Source: Azospirillum sp. 412522
Lineage (GTDB): Bacteria; Pseudomonadota; Alphaproteobacteria; Azospirillales; Azospirillaceae
Length of the DNA: 64,000 nucleotides
NCBI RefSeq assembly: GCF_019805165.1
Contig: NZ_RWIJ01000001.1
Coordinates: 186,001 to 250,000 of the forward strand
Direction: 5' to 3'
Shown here piece after piece: positions 27,488-36,817 of this stretch. The first letter of the stretch is position 1. Every line of letters starts with the position of its first letter. The notes beneath the pieces are model-generated. The model ran no database searches. It had not been told where the DNA came from and saw only the letters and a program-made list of their open reading frames with translations. The translations under genes and the position numbers were made by a program.

Positions 27488-29098
27488 TTACTTCTTCTCG
27501 GCCTTCCAGTAATAGTTGGTGTCGAAGCTCGGACCCCAGACGAGGCCGCTGACGGTCTTGCGTTCGGCGACCATCTCGGTCTGCTGGAACATGATGACGA
27601 AGGGCGAGTCGGCCAGGACCGAGCGCTGGAGCTCCTCGTACATCTGGGCGCGCTTCGCGCCGTCGCGCTCCTCGATGGCGGCGGCGGTCTTCCTGGTCAG
27701 TTCCGGGATGTCCCAGGCGTTGCGCCAGGCCAGCGGCTTGGACTTGGCGTTGTCGCTGTTGTCGGGGTTTGAGGCGAAGGTGTCGGCGTTGGAGTTCGGG
27801 TCCTGGTAGTCCGCGCCCCATTGCTGGATCATCAGTTCATGGTTGCGGGCGCGGTACTTGGTCAGCACCTGCTTGCCGTCGCCGGGGATGATTTCGATCT
27901 TCACGCCGGCCTTCGCCGCGCTGGCCTGGATCGCCTGGGCCATGTCCTGGGTCGGGTTGGTGTTGCGCACGTCCATGCTGACGGTGAAGCCGTCGGGATA
28001 GCCGGCCTTGGCCAGCAGTTCCTTCGCTTTGGCCGGATCGTACTTGTAGGGGTTGTCGTTGACCGCTCCCAGGAAGCCCTTGGGCAGGAAGGCCTGATGG
28101 ACAGCGCCGATGCCGTTCATGATGGTGCCCGCCATGCCGTCATAATCGACCAGATACTTGAACGCCTCGCGCACCTCCGGCTTGGCCAGGGTGGCGTTCT
28201 TCTGGTTAAGGCTGAGATACCATAGCGTGCCCTTCGGCGCCTGGACCAGACGGACGGTATCGCTGGCCTTCAGCGGCTCGAACTGCTCCGGCTTCAGGTT
28301 GCGCGCGACATCGACATCGCCCTTCTCCAGCAGCAGGCGCTGGGTCGCCGGCTCCGGGATGTGGCGGATCAGCACGCGCTTCAGCTTGGGCGCGCCGCGC
28401 CAGTATTTCGGGTTGGCGTCGAAGGTCAGCAGCTCGCTCGCCTTCCATTGCTTCAGGATGAACGGGCCGGAACCGGCGGAGTTGGTCTTCAGCCAGCCGG
28501 CGCCGAAATCGCCGTCCTTCTCCTTGCTCTTCACCAGCTTGGAATCGACGATCGAGCCGACGTCGGCGGTCAGGCAGTAGAGCACGAAGGTCGGCGCGTA
28601 GACCTTGTCGGTGGTGAAGACCAGCGTCTTCGGGTCGGTGGCGCGCACCATCTGGTCGACATTCTCCGGCGTCAGCCCGAACTGGGTCAGGATGAAGGCC
28701 GGACCCTTGTTCATCTTCACCGCGCGGGAGAAGGACCAGGCGACATCGTCCGCCGTCAGCGGATTGCCGGAATGGAAGGCGATGCCGTCGCGCATCTTGA
28801 AGGTGAAGGTCTTGCCGTCGGGCGACACGGTCCAGCTTTCGGCGGCCTCGCCTTCGATCTTGCTGACGTCGTTGACGTCGAAATGGACGAGGCGGTCATA
28901 GACCTGGGCGCTGTATTCGGCGCCCGACAGCTCGAAGATCTCGCCGGGGTCGAGGCTGACGATGTCGTCGAACTGCCACGCCATCACCAGCGCGTCCTTC
29001 GGCGTGTCGGCGAGGACCGGGGCGGCGAAACCGGCGAGGGCGAGAGCGGCGGCGCCAAGAACAGTCTGCGCAATGAGGCCGCGCTTGAAGCTGGTCAT
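27488..29098 (-). CDS. Peptide/opine-type ABC substrate-binding protein (SBP family 5)
   Basis: Periplasmic binding protein of 536 residues, DppA/OppA type. A signal peptide ends near GFAAPVLADTP (about residue 30). FKMRDGIAFHSGNPLTADDVAWSF and GPFILKQWK are typical of SBP_bac_5, followed by the C-terminal lobe. No permease or ATPase gene is adjacent, so it is an orphan that must work with a transporter encoded elsewhere. ATG 29098 is preferred over the upstream codon at 29131 because it starts the signal peptide. Confidence 0.92.
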   Translation of the reverse strand: MTSFKRGLIAQTVLGAAALALAGFAAPVLADTPKDALVMAWQFDDIVSLDPGEIFELSGAEYSAQVYDRLVHFDVNDVSKIEGEAAESWTVSPDGKTFTFKMRDGIAFHSGNPLTADDVAWSFSRAVKMNKGPAFILTQFGLTPENVDQMVRATDPKTLVFTTDKVYAPTFVLYCLTADVGSIVDSKLVKSKEKDGDFGAGWLKTNSAGSGPFILKQWKASELLTFDANPKYWRGAPKLKRVLIRHIPEPATQRLLLEKGDVDVARNLKPEQFEPLKASDTVRLVQAPKGTLWYLSLNQKNATLAKPEVREAFKYLVDYDGMAGTIMNGIGAVHQAFLPKGFLGAVNDNPYKYDPAKAKELLAKAGYPDGFTVSMDVRNTNPTQDMAQAIQASAAKAGVKIEIIPGDGKQVLTKYRARNHELMIQQWGADYQDPNSNADTFASNPDNSDNAKSKPLAWRNAWDIPELTRKTAAAIEERDGAKRAQMYEELQRSVLADSPFVIMFQQTEMVAERKTVSGLVWGPSFDTNYYWKAEKK

Positions 29099-29326
29099 CC
29101 GTGGAGTCTCCCTGGAGGCCCGTTCGGGCACTGTTGAGGGCGGGCACTGTCGAAGACGGAATCTTCCCGCCGCCTTCCATGGCCTGTCAACCCGGCCGGT
29201 CGGCCGGTTCTTTGCCGGCCTATTTGCGTGGGACGGGTTGCAATTCGTGGGGAAAGCGCCTAGCTCCTAACGCCCTCCGGCACCATTCTTGTATTCGCGG
29301 ATATTCGGCAGAAGGACACCACCGTC

Positions 29327-30346
29327 ATGGGCTACACCGTCGCGGTCATCGGCGCCACCGGCAATGTCGGGCGCGAGATCCTGCAAACGCTGGCCGAGCG
29401 GAAGTTCCCGGCCGACAAGGTCATCGCGCTGGCCTCCGAAAAGTCGATCGGCCAGGAGGTCTCCTATGGCGAGGACGACATCCTCAAGGTCCAGGATCTC
29501 AACAAGTTCGACTTCCATGGCGTGGACATCGTGCTGTCGTCGCCCGGCGCCAAGGTTTCGGCCGTCCATGTGCCGCGCGCCGCTGCGGCCGGTGCCGTGG
29601 TGATCGACAACACCTCGCAGTTCCGCATGGACCCCGACGTGCCGCTGGTGGTGCCGGAGGTGAACCCGGAGGCGGTGGTCGGCTACCGCAAGCGCGGCAT
29701 CATCGCCAACCCCAACTGCTCCACCATCCAGATGGTGGTGGCGCTGAAGCCGCTGCACGACCGCTTCAAGGTCCGCCGCGTCGTGGTCTCGACCTACCAG
29801 TCGGTGTCGGGCGCCGGCAAGGAGGCGATGGACGAGCTGTTCACCCAGACCCGCGCCATCTTCGTCAACGATCCCATCGCCAAGAGCGTCTTCCCCAAGC
29901 AGATCGCCTTCAACGTCATCCCCCACATCGACGCCTTCATGGAGGACGGCTCCACCAAGGAAGAGTGGAAGATGACGGTGGAGACCAAGAAGATCCTCGA
30001 TCCGAAGATCAAGGTCGCCGCCACCTGCGTCCGCGTGCCAACCTTCATCGGCCATGCCCTGTCGGTCAACATCGAGACGGAGGAGCCGATCAGCGCGGAG
30101 GAGGCCCGCCTCGTCCTGCGCGCCGCCCCTGGCGTGTCGGTGGTCGACCAGCAGACCGGCGACGGCTATGTCACCCCGGTGGAGATCGCTGGCGACAACC
30201 CGGTCTTCGTCAGCCGTATCCGCGACGACATCACGGTGGAGAACGGCCTGTCCTTCTGGTGCGTCGCCGACAACCTGCGCAAGGGCGCCGCACTGAACGC
30301 CGTCCAGATCGCGGAGCTGCTGGTACGGGATTACATGGTGGAGTGA
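29327..30346 (+). CDS. asd: Aspartate-semialdehyde dehydrogenase
   Basis: Reduces aspartyl phosphate to the semialdehyde, the branch point for Lys/DAP, Thr, Met and Ile; 339 residues. The Rossmann motif is VIGATGNVGREIL. The active-site Cys is in ANPNCSTIQM near residue 130. STYQSVSGAGKEAMDEL and the later TCVRVPTFIGHA, with the catalytic His, are intact. AGAAGGAC precedes the ATG. It stands alone rather than in a lysine or threonine operon. Confidence 0.97.
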   Translation: MGYTVAVIGATGNVGREILQTLAERKFPADKVIALASEKSIGQEVSYGEDDILKVQDLNKFDFHGVDIVLSSPGAKVSAVHVPRAAAAGAVVIDNTSQFRMDPDVPLVVPEVNPEAVVGYRKRGIIANPNCSTIQMVVALKPLHDRFKVRRVVVSTYQSVSGAGKEAMDELFTQTRAIFVNDPIAKSVFPKQIAFNVIPHIDAFMEDGSTKEEWKMTVETKKILDPKIKVAATCVRVPTFIGHALSVNIETEEPISAEEARLVLRAAPGVSVVDQQTGDGYVTPVEIAGDNPVFVSRIRDDITVENGLSFWCVADNLRKGAALNAVQIAELLVRDYMVE

Positions 30347-30432
30347 GGGGACGGGTGGGGGCACATTGCCGGTGCTTCCCACCCTTCCGAATTGTCGGTA
30401 GGCTGAACCATCCCACCTGACCGGGCGGTTCC

Positions 30433-31743
30433 GTGCTCCGCATCCTGCCGCTGTTGTGCCTTGTCCTGCTGATGCTCACCGGGTGCGGCCTCGATGCCGA
30501 CCAGGACATGCTGTGCCGGAAGCTGATCCCGGCCTTCGAGTCCGACCCCGTCACCGACCTGTCCACCCGCTCCTACGCCGAGGACAAGCGGGTGCTGCGC
30601 GTCGATTACCGCAGCGGCGGCCAGTCCCACTGGATCGCCTGCCGGTTCGCCGGCACCGGCATGGGGCAGGAACGGCTGACACTGGTCGCGGCGGCGACCG
30701 ACCGGAGCGGCTGGTTGTCGGAGATCCGTTTCGCCATGTTGCAGCAATGGCTGCGCATCCGACCTCCGCGCGATGCCGTTGGCGGGGTGGTGGACATCCA
30801 GCGGGCGCCGGCGACCCGCTGGACGCCCGTCCTGTTCCTGGTCCAGCAGATCATCAACGCCGCCACCGTCGCTTGCGTCTATGGGCTGCTGGCCCTGGGC
30901 TACACGCTGGTCTACGCCATTCTCGGCCAGATCAATCTGGCGATGGGGGAGCTGACGATGCTCGGTGCCATGCTGACGGCGATGGCGGCGGCGGGGCTGG
31001 GCATGGCCGGCTGGGCGACATGGCCGCCGGCGCTGCTGGGCGTGCTGGTGCTGGTGATCGGCTTTACCGCGGTGCAGGGCTGGACGATGGACCGGCTGGT
31101 CTTCCGCCGTCTGCGCGGAGGGCGCAGCCACACGCCGCTGATCGTCGCGGTCGGGTTGTCCATCGCCTACCAGGAGGGGGTGCGGCTGCTGCACGGCGCC
31201 CGCGACTGGTGGCCGGCGCCGGTGCTGACCGGCCGCTTCGACCTGCTGAGCGACGGCGCCTTCACCGTCACCGCGCTGACGGCGCAGCTGGCGATCCTGG
31301 GGCTGACCGGCGGTCTCTATGCGGCCCTGTGGGGGATCATGCAGCGCACCGCCTTCGGCCGGGCGCACCGGGCCTGCACCGACGACATCGCGGCGGCGGA
31401 ACTGGTCGGGGTGGACGTCAACCGCACGGTGGCGGCGACCTTCGCCATCGGCGGCGGGCTGGCCGCGGCGGCGGGGGCGGTGATCGCGCTGTATTACGGC
31501 GGGGTGAACTTCTTCACCGGTTACCTGATCGGCTTCAAGGCGCTGGCCGCGGCGGTGGTCGGCGGCATCGGCTCGGTGCCGGGGGCGATGCTGGGCGGCG
31601 CCCTGCTCGGGCTGGTGGAGACCTTCTGGTCGGCCTATTTCGCCCTCGCCTACAAGGACATCGTGGCGTTCGGGCTGCTGACCCTGTTCCTGATCTACCG
31701 CCCGCAGGGGCTGATGGGACAGGCGCGGGGCAGGGGGGATTAG
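30433..31743 (+). CDS. LivH-type permease fused to an N-terminal lipoprotein-like domain
   Basis: Protein of 436 residues. The N-terminus is a lipoprotein signal with the lipobox LTGC (Cys at about residue 18). About 110 polar residues of unknown fold follow (VLRVDYRSGGQSHWIACRFAG), then from residue about 137 a complete branched-chain amino acid permease of the LivH type, with about eight spans. Family marks are ALGYTLVYAILGQINLAMGE, LGGALLGLVET and the terminal YRPQGLMG. No LivM, LivF/G or LivK gene is adjacent. The start is GTG 30433. The chain is continuous with no frameshift visible. Transport substrate unknown. Confidence 0.85.
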   Translation: MLRILPLLCLVLLMLTGCGLDADQDMLCRKLIPAFESDPVTDLSTRSYAEDKRVLRVDYRSGGQSHWIACRFAGTGMGQERLTLVAAATDRSGWLSEIRFAMLQQWLRIRPPRDAVGGVVDIQRAPATRWTPVLFLVQQIINAATVACVYGLLALGYTLVYAILGQINLAMGELTMLGAMLTAMAAAGLGMAGWATWPPALLGVLVLVIGFTAVQGWTMDRLVFRRLRGGRSHTPLIVAVGLSIAYQEGVRLLHGARDWWPAPVLTGRFDLLSDGAFTVTALTAQLAILGLTGGLYAALWGIMQRTAFGRAHRACTDDIAAAELVGVDVNRTVAATFAIGGGLAAAAGAVIALYYGGVNFFTGYLIGFKALAAAVVGGIGSVPGAMLGGALLGLVETFWSAYFALAYKDIVAFGLLTLFLIYRPQGLMGQARGRGD

Positions 31744-31763
31744 AGACGTTCTTTGCGGTGGAG

Positions 31764-31800
31764 CGCCCCTCCCTCCGCCGTTCGGCGGGGGGGAGGGGCG
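31764..31800. terminator. Long GC hairpin between convergent permease and leuC
   Basis: CGCCCCTCCC (31764-31773) and CCGCCG (31775-31780) pair with CGGCGG and GGGAGGGGCG on the far side of a TT loop, with minor bulges. It fills the convergent gap. There is no T run. Confidence 0.55.
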
Positions 31801-31809
31801 AAGCGCTCC

Positions 31810-33213
31810 TTACAGCGTCCGGACGTCGGCCAGATGCCCCGTCACCGCCGCCGCCACGGCCATCGCCGGGCTGACGAGATGGGTGCGGCCGCCGCGGCCC
31901 TGGCGGCCTTCGAAGTTGCGGTTGGAAGTCGAGGCGCTGCGCTCGCCGGGAGCCAGACGGTCGGCGTTCATCGCCAGGCACATGGAACAGCCCGGCTCGC
32001 GCCACTCGAAGCCGGCCTCGGTGAAGATCTTGTCCAGACCCTCTTCCTCGGCCTGCTCCTTGACCAGACCGGAGCCGGGAACCACCAGGGCGCGCACGCC
32101 CTCGGCGACCTTGCGGCCCTTGGCGAGGTCGGCGGCGGCGCGCAGATCCTCGATGCGGCCGTTGGTGCAGGAGCCGATGAAGACGGTGTCGACCTTCACC
32201 TCGGTCAGCGGCTGGCCGGGGGTCAGGCCCATGTAGGCCAGCGAGCGTTCGACGGCGGCGCGCTTGCCCTCGTCGGCGATGTCGGCCGGGTTCGGCACGG
32301 TCGCGGTGATCGGCAGCACGTCTTCCGGGCTGGTGCCCCAGGTGACCTGCGGGGCGATGTCGGCGGCGTTCAGCACGACGGTGGCGTCATAGACCGCGCC
32401 CTCGTCCGACGGCAGCGTCTTCCAGTACTGGACGGCCTGCTCGAAGGCGCCGGCCTTGGGCGCCAGGGCACGGCCCTTCACATATTCGAAGGTCTTCTCG
32501 TCCGGGGCGATCAGGCCGGCGCGGGCGCCGCCTTCGATCGCCATGTTGCAGACGGTCATGCGGCCTTCCATCGACAGGTCGCGGATGGCCTCGCCGGCGA
32601 ACTCGATGACGTAGCCGGTGCCGCCGGCGGTGCCGATCTTGCCGATGATGGCCAGCACGATGTCCTTGGCGGTGACGCCCGGGTTCACCTTGCCGTCCAC
32701 GCGGATCAGCATGTTCTTGGCCGGCTTCTGCAGCAGGGTCTGGGTGGCCAGCACATGCTCCACCTCCGACGTGCCGATGCCGAAGGCCAGCGCCCCGAAG
32801 GCGCCATGGGTGGCCGTGTGGCTGTCGCCGCAGACGATGGTGGCGCCGGGCAGGGTGAAGCCCTGTTCCGGACCGACGATGTGCACGATGCCCTGGCGGA
32901 CGTCGTCCATCGGGAAATAGCGGACGCCGAAGTCGCGGGCGTTCTTGTCCAGCGTCTCCACCTGGATCCGGCTTTCCTCCTCGGTGATGCCCTTGGAGCG
33001 GTCGGTGGTGGGGACGTTGTGGTCGGGCACGGCGAGAGTTGCTTCCGGACGCCGCACCTTGCGGCCGGCGACGCGCAGTCCTTCGAACGCCTGCGGGCTG
33101 GTCACTTCATGGACCAGATGGCGGTCGATGTAGAGGATGCAGGTGCCGTCGTCCTGGCGATGCACGACGTGGCTGTCCCAGATCTTGTCGAACAGAGTGC
33201 GCGGCTTGGACAT
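31810..33213 (-). CDS. leuC: 3-isopropylmalate dehydratase large subunit
   Basis: Aconitase-family subunit of 467 residues acting in leucine synthesis (isopropylmalate isomerisation), also used for citramalate in the CimA route. The three 4Fe-4S ligands are in FIGSCTNGR and [38 protein letters not shown] is the family signature. ATG 33213 follows GAGAGAGAG. The open frame is continuous with the upstream gene region, but that fusion is a reading-frame accident. leuD is not in the window. Together with cimA this suggests isoleucine and leucine synthesis. Confidence 0.97.
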   Translation of the reverse strand: MSKPRTLFDKIWDSHVVHRQDDGTCILYIDRHLVHEVTSPQAFEGLRVAGRKVRRPEATLAVPDHNVPTTDRSKGITEEESRIQVETLDKNARDFGVRYFPMDDVRQGIVHIVGPEQGFTLPGATIVCGDSHTATHGAFGALAFGIGTSEVEHVLATQTLLQKPAKNMLIRVDGKVNPGVTAKDIVLAIIGKIGTAGGTGYVIEFAGEAIRDLSMEGRMTVCNMAIEGGARAGLIAPDEKTFEYVKGRALAPKAGAFEQAVQYWKTLPSDEGAVYDATVVLNAADIAPQVTWGTSPEDVLPITATVPNPADIADEGKRAAVERSLAYMGLTPGQPLTEVKVDTVFIGSCTNGRIEDLRAAADLAKGRKVAEGVRALVVPGSGLVKEQAEEEGLDKIFTEAGFEWREPGCSMCLAMNADRLAPGERSASTSNRNFEGRQGRGGRTHLVSPAMAVAAAVTGHLADVRTL

Positions 33214-33286
33214 CGGAAAAACTCTCTCTCGCGGTACGATCAGGCGCAGAACAATCGGAGGCCGCACCATAGCCTTGTGTCGTGCC

Positions 33287-33330
33287 GGGGACAAGCATCG
33301 CGCTACGTCTGTCGCCGCAAGCCTGTCCCC
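33287..33330 (-). promoter_or_regulatory. Stem-loop in the leuC leader
   Basis: On the minus strand, GGGGACAGGC (33330-33321) pairs with GCTTGTCCCC (33296-33287), ten pairs with one G-U, across a 24-base loop. It lies about 75 bases before the leuC start. It could be an attenuator-like or stabilising leader. I see no Leu-rich leader peptide. Confidence 0.35.
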
Positions 33331-33366
33331 CGCAATATTATGACACTGGAGGCCAATCCTCTCGCT

Positions 33367-33450
33367 CGTCATCCCCGCGAAGGCGGGGATCCAGGCGTCC
33401 GGTTCAAGCGCTTGAAACGGCTGGATTCCCGCCTGCGCGGGAATGACGGA
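33367..33450. repeat. dRS3-like / IPAQAGIQ intergenic palindromic repeat
   Basis: Two facing arms, CGTCATCCCCGCGAAGGCGG and its partner reading CCGCCTGCGCGGGAATGACG, each fold as a small hairpin and together form an imperfect palindrome of about 84 bases. ATTCCCGC-N4-GCGGGAAT in the right arm is the Neisseria dRS3 core. Read in one minus frame it gives VIPAQAGIQ and WIPAFAGMT, the peptides seen when such elements are mistranslated in many proteobacteria. The centre holds the palindrome TTCAAGCGCTTGAA (33403-33416). It sits between leuC and the flavoprotein gene. Confidence 0.8.
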
Positions 33451-33488
33451 CGTTGAGGGGGCGTTGGTTTCGGCCAGTGCAGGGGTGG

Positions 33489-34907
33489 TCAGGGCAGCAT
33501 CTTGCCGGGGTTCAGCAGACCGTTGGGATCGAGCGTCGCCTTGATGGCGCGCAGCATGTCGAACTCCACCGGCCCCTTGATGGCCGGCATCTCGTCCTTC
33601 TTGAAGCGGCCAACGCCATGCTCGGCGGAGATCGAGCCGTCGAGCTTGAAGATCACCTCGTTGACGACGTGGCAGATCTCGTCCCAGCGGTCGAGATAGG
33701 CCTTGGTGTCGGCGCCCTCGGGCTGGCTGAGGTTGAAGTGGATGTTGCCGTCGCCGACATGGCCGAAGGGGGTCGGGCGGATGCCGGGGCAGGCCCGCTC
33801 CACCGCCGCCTCGGCCAGCTCGATGAACTCGGCGACGCGGGAAACCGGGATCGACACGTCGTTCTTGATCGAGCCGCCTTCGAACTTCTGCGCCTCGACG
33901 ATTGCCTCGCGGATGAACCACAGCTGCTTGGCCTGGGCGTCCGACTGGGCCAGCGTGGCGTCGGTCGCCAGCTCCGCCTCGAACGCTTCGCCCAGCGCCG
34001 TCTCCACCGTCTCCTGGAAGGCGTCGGACTTGGTGCCGGCGGTCAGCTCGGTCAGGACGTACCAGGGCGACGGCTCCGACAGCGGGTCGATGGTGCCGGC
34101 GACGTGGCGAAGCGCGAAGTCCAGGCAGCGGCGCGACATCAGCTCGAAGGCCGAGACGGCGTCGCCCGAGGCGGCGCGCAGGCGGGCCAGCAGTTCGATG
34201 GCGGCGGCGGGGCTGGGCACGGCGACGAAGGCGGTGATCGACTGGCGCGGGCGCGGGAACAGCTTCAGCACCGCGGCGGTGACGACGCCCAGCGTGCCTT
34301 CGGCGCCGACGAACAGGTTCTTCAGGTCGTAGCCGGTGTTGTTCTTGCGCAGCCGGCGCATGCCGTCCCAGACCCGGCCGTCGGCCAGCACCACTTCGAG
34401 CCCGAGCACGAGGTCGCGGGTGTTGCCATAGCGCAGGACGTTGATGCCGCCGGCGTTGGTGGAGATCAGGCCGCCGATCTGCGCCGTGCCCTCCGCCCCC
34501 AGGCTCAGCGGGAACAGGCGGTCGGCGTCGGCCGCGGCCTCCTGGATGCTGGTCAGCACCACGCCGGCCTCCACCGTCATGGTGTAGTTCAGCGTGTCGA
34601 TGTCGCGGATGCGGTTCATGCGCGACAGGCTCAGCACGATCTCGCGCCCCTCCTCGTAGGGGATGGAGCCGCCGACCAGGCTGGTGTTGCCGCCCTGGGG
34701 CACGATGGGAATGCCGGCCTCGGCACAGATTTTGACGACCGCCGCGACTTCCCCGGTGCTGGCCGGGCGGACCACCGCCGGGCTGTTGCCCTTGAAGCGC
34801 CCGCGCCACTCCGCGAGGTAGGGGGCCATGTCGGCGGCGTCGGTCAGGATGCCGGACGGGCCGACGATGGCGCGGATCTGGTCGAGAGCGGCGGCGATGT
34901 TGGTCAT
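33489..34907 (-). CDS. FAD-linked oxidase, GlcD / D-2-hydroxyglutarate dehydrogenase type
   Basis: Flavin dehydrogenase of 472 residues for a D-2-hydroxy acid. The FAD-binding type 4 domain contains [47 protein letters not shown] and [14 protein letters not shown]. The C-terminal domain has [15 protein letters not shown] and the end AEHGVGRFK, with [19 protein letters not shown] closure. The single-chain layout without GlcE/GlcF suits D-2-hydroxyglutarate or D-lactate dehydrogenases; the exact substrate is open. Start ATG 34907; an operator-like palindrome lies 21 bases upstream. Confidence 0.9.
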   Translation of the reverse strand: MTNIAAALDQIRAIVGPSGILTDAADMAPYLAEWRGRFKGNSPAVVRPASTGEVAAVVKICAEAGIPIVPQGGNTSLVGGSIPYEEGREIVLSLSRMNRIRDIDTLNYTMTVEAGVVLTSIQEAAADADRLFPLSLGAEGTAQIGGLISTNAGGINVLRYGNTRDLVLGLEVVLADGRVWDGMRRLRKNNTGYDLKNLFVGAEGTLGVVTAAVLKLFPRPRQSITAFVAVPSPAAAIELLARLRAASGDAVSAFELMSRRCLDFALRHVAGTIDPLSEPSPWYVLTELTAGTKSDAFQETVETALGEAFEAELATDATLAQSDAQAKQLWFIREAIVEAQKFEGGSIKNDVSIPVSRVAEFIELAEAAVERACPGIRPTPFGHVGDGNIHFNLSQPEGADTKAYLDRWDEICHVVNEVIFKLDGSISAEHGVGRFKKDEMPAIKGPVEFDMLRAIKATLDPNGLLNPGKMLP

Positions 34908-34927
34908 GGCGCGGGGTCCGGCAGGTG

Positions 34928-34955
34928 GAAGTGTCGCAGTGAAACGCGACACTTC
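34928..34955. promoter_or_regulatory. Perfect 10-base inverted repeat before the flavoprotein gene
   Basis: GAAGTGTCGC (34928-34937) and GCGACACTTC (34946-34955) are exact reverse complements separated by eight bases. The spacing fits a dimeric repressor operator of GntR, TetR or LysR type. It lies just upstream of the FAD-linked oxidase start. No adjacent regulator gene explains it. Confidence 0.55.
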
Positions 34956-35016
34956 TACAATCTGGCCGCCCCCATTTCCATGCGGCTGTTGCGCAGACCA
35001 GCCGCAACGCAAGAGT

Positions 35017-36012
35017 TTAGCTCCGCGGAGCCGCCGCCCGGCGCAGGCGGTCGTTGATCGCCAGCCCCAGACCCACCTCGGGGATCGGCATCACGGCGAT
35101 GCGGCGGGCGCCGCTCTGGTCGAGGCTGCGCAGGTGGGAGAACAGGTTGGCCGCCGCCTCGTTCAGGTCGCCTTCCAGGCTCAGGTTCAGCCGCGTGGTG
35201 CCGCCGAAGACGAAGCGGTCGGGACCGAAGGTCAGGAACGCCTCGTCCTCTTCCGCCGACGAGGCATTCAGGCGCACCGCGGCGTTCGGGGCGTAGTGGC
35301 TTTCCAGCTGGCCCGGCGATTTGGGTGCCGTCAGGTCGCCGGCCGACAGGCGGACCGCGCCGATCAGCCGCTCCATCTCGTCGGGCAGCACGGCGCCGGG
35401 GCGCAGCAGCACCGCTTCCGGACCGGTCAGGTCGATGACGGTGGACTCGACGCCGACCATGCATTTGCCGCCGGTGACGATGGCGTCGACCCGGTCGCCC
35501 AGGCTTTCCAGCACGTGGTGCGGCGTGGTCGGGCTGACGGCGCCGGAGCGGTTGGCGCTGGGGGCGGCGATCGGCTTGCCGGCGGCGCGCAGGATGGCCT
35601 GGGCGACCGGATGGCCGGGGACGCGGATGGCGATGCTGTCCAGCCCGGCGCTGACCAGCAGCGACAAGGCGGAGTTGGCCGGGCGCGGCACGACCATGGT
35701 CAGCGGGCCGGGCCAGAACTGCGTCGCCAGATCATGGGCGCGATCGTCGAACAGGCCCCAGGACTGGGCGGACGCCAGATCGGGGACGTGGGCGATCAGC
35801 GGGTTGAACTGCGGCCGGCCCTTGGCGGCGAAGATGGCGGCCACGGCGCGGTCGTCGGTGGCGTCGGCGCCCAGCCCATAGACCGTCTCGGTCGGAAAGG
35901 CGACCAGACGGCCGGCGCGCAGCAGTTCGCCGGCGCGGGCGATGCCGGCGGCGGTGGCCGGGATCAGCGCCGGGCGCTTCTCACCGGTATCGGATGCGGA
36001 ATGGTCGGTCAC
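35017..36012 (-). CDS. L-threonylcarbamoyladenylate synthase (TsaC/Sua5 family)
   Basis: Makes threonylcarbamoyl-AMP for the t6A modification at position 37 of ANN-decoding tRNAs. The length of 331 residues, with a C-terminal Sua5 domain, marks the long form. The YrdC domain (residues about 15-200) shows GRLVAFPTETVYGLGADA, IFAAKGRPQFNPLIAHV, the PGPLT motif and SANRSGAVSPT. The start is GTG 36012, as no ATG precedes the conserved domain. It is 109 bases from the flavoprotein gene and may share its transcript. Confidence 0.93.
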   Translation of the reverse strand: MTDHSASDTGEKRPALIPATAAGIARAGELLRAGRLVAFPTETVYGLGADATDDRAVAAIFAAKGRPQFNPLIAHVPDLASAQSWGLFDDRAHDLATQFWPGPLTMVVPRPANSALSLLVSAGLDSIAIRVPGHPVAQAILRAAGKPIAAPSANRSGAVSPTTPHHVLESLGDRVDAIVTGGKCMVGVESTVIDLTGPEAVLLRPGAVLPDEMERLIGAVRLSAGDLTAPKSPGQLESHYAPNAAVRLNASSAEEDEAFLTFGPDRFVFGGTTRLNLSLEGDLNEAAANLFSHLRSLDQSGARRIAVMPIPEVGLGLAINDRLRRAAAPRS

Positions 36013-36111
36013 GGCGTCTTTCTATCCCGTGCGGCGCCGGTGTCAATTCGCGCGGTTGCACCGGTGCCATGCCCAAGGTTATGAGGGGGAGGCGCAATCA
36101 CCGAACACAAC

Positions 36112-36771
36112 ATGATGGGTGCGGGCATGACGGGCAAGGTCTTCACCGTGGCGCAGCAGAAAGGCGGCGCCGGCAAGACCACGCTGGCGGCCCATCTCGC
36201 CATCGCCTGGGCGCAGCTCGGCCACAGGGTCGCCACCGTCGACATCGACCCGCAGGGCAGCCTGACCCGCTGGCATTCCGTGCGGTCGGAGGCCACCAAC
36301 GGGCAGCCCGGCTTCACCCATGTCCAGATCACCGGCTGGCGCACCCAGGCCGAGGTGGAGAAGCTGGCGCGGAGCCATGACATCGTGGTGGTCGACAGCC
36401 CGCCCCATGCCCAGACGGAGGCGCGCATCGCCGTCCGCGCCGCCACGCTGGTGGTGGCGCCGGTACAGCCGAGTCCGATGGATCTGTGGGCGGTGCATCC
36501 CACCATCGATCTGGCGGCGCAGGAGAAGCGCCGTCTGCTGCTGGTGCTGAACCGCGTGCCGCCGCGCGCCCGCATCGCCGACGAACTGGTCGGCAAGGTG
36601 CATGAACTGGTCGCCCCGCCGGCCGTGGAGTTGGCGACGGCCCAGGTCGGCAACCGCACCGCCTATGCCGGGACGCTGATGACCGGGCTGTCGGTGACGG
36701 AAGCCGCGCGCAAAACCCAGGCGGCGGCGGAGATGCAGGCGCTGGCCGAGGAGATCCTGGGGCGGGTTTGA
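36112..36771 (+). CDS. Orphan ParA/MinD-like ATPase
   Basis: Cytoplasmic Walker-type positioning ATPase of 219 residues. The deviant Walker A KGGAGKTT lies near residues 17-24. VATVDIDPQGSLTRWH carries the Walker A' Asp. IVVVDSPPHAQTEARIAVRAATLVVAPVQPSPMDLWA is Walker B with the following helix. There is no ParB partner or origin-like site nearby. In this family, orphans place chemotaxis arrays, storage granules or flagella. Possible starts are ATG 36112, 36115 and 36127; the last fits the family start just before the P-loop. Confidence 0.88.
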   Translation: MMGAGMTGKVFTVAQQKGGAGKTTLAAHLAIAWAQLGHRVATVDIDPQGSLTRWHSVRSEATNGQPGFTHVQITGWRTQAEVEKLARSHDIVVVDSPPHAQTEARIAVRAATLVVAPVQPSPMDLWAVHPTIDLAAQEKRRLLLVLNRVPPRARIADELVGKVHELVAPPAVELATAQVGNRTAYAGTLMTGLSVTEAARKTQAAAEMQALAEEILGRV

Positions 36772-36780
36772 AAAGAGGCG

Positions 36781-36809
36781 GGGAGGGGACGCTCGAAGCC
36801 CCCTCTCCC
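36781..36809. terminator. Hairpin between convergent parA-like and bacterioferritin genes
   Basis: GGGAGGGG (36781-36788) pairs with CCCCTCTCCC (about 36800-36809), with one bulged T, across a ten-base loop in the 46-base convergent gap. The end is T-poor. Confidence 0.45.
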
Positions 36810-36817
36810 GATTCCGA

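Noticed and set aside
33213..33270. Alternative leuC start at an in-frame ATG 57 bases upstream
   Set aside because: The added residues are not like LeuC N-termini and GAGAGAGAG supports 33213.
31810..35007. Single 1065-codon frame joining leuC to the flavoprotein region
   Set aside because: Only the part from 33213 has LeuC motifs; the rest reads the repeat element and the wrong frame of the FAD oxidase.
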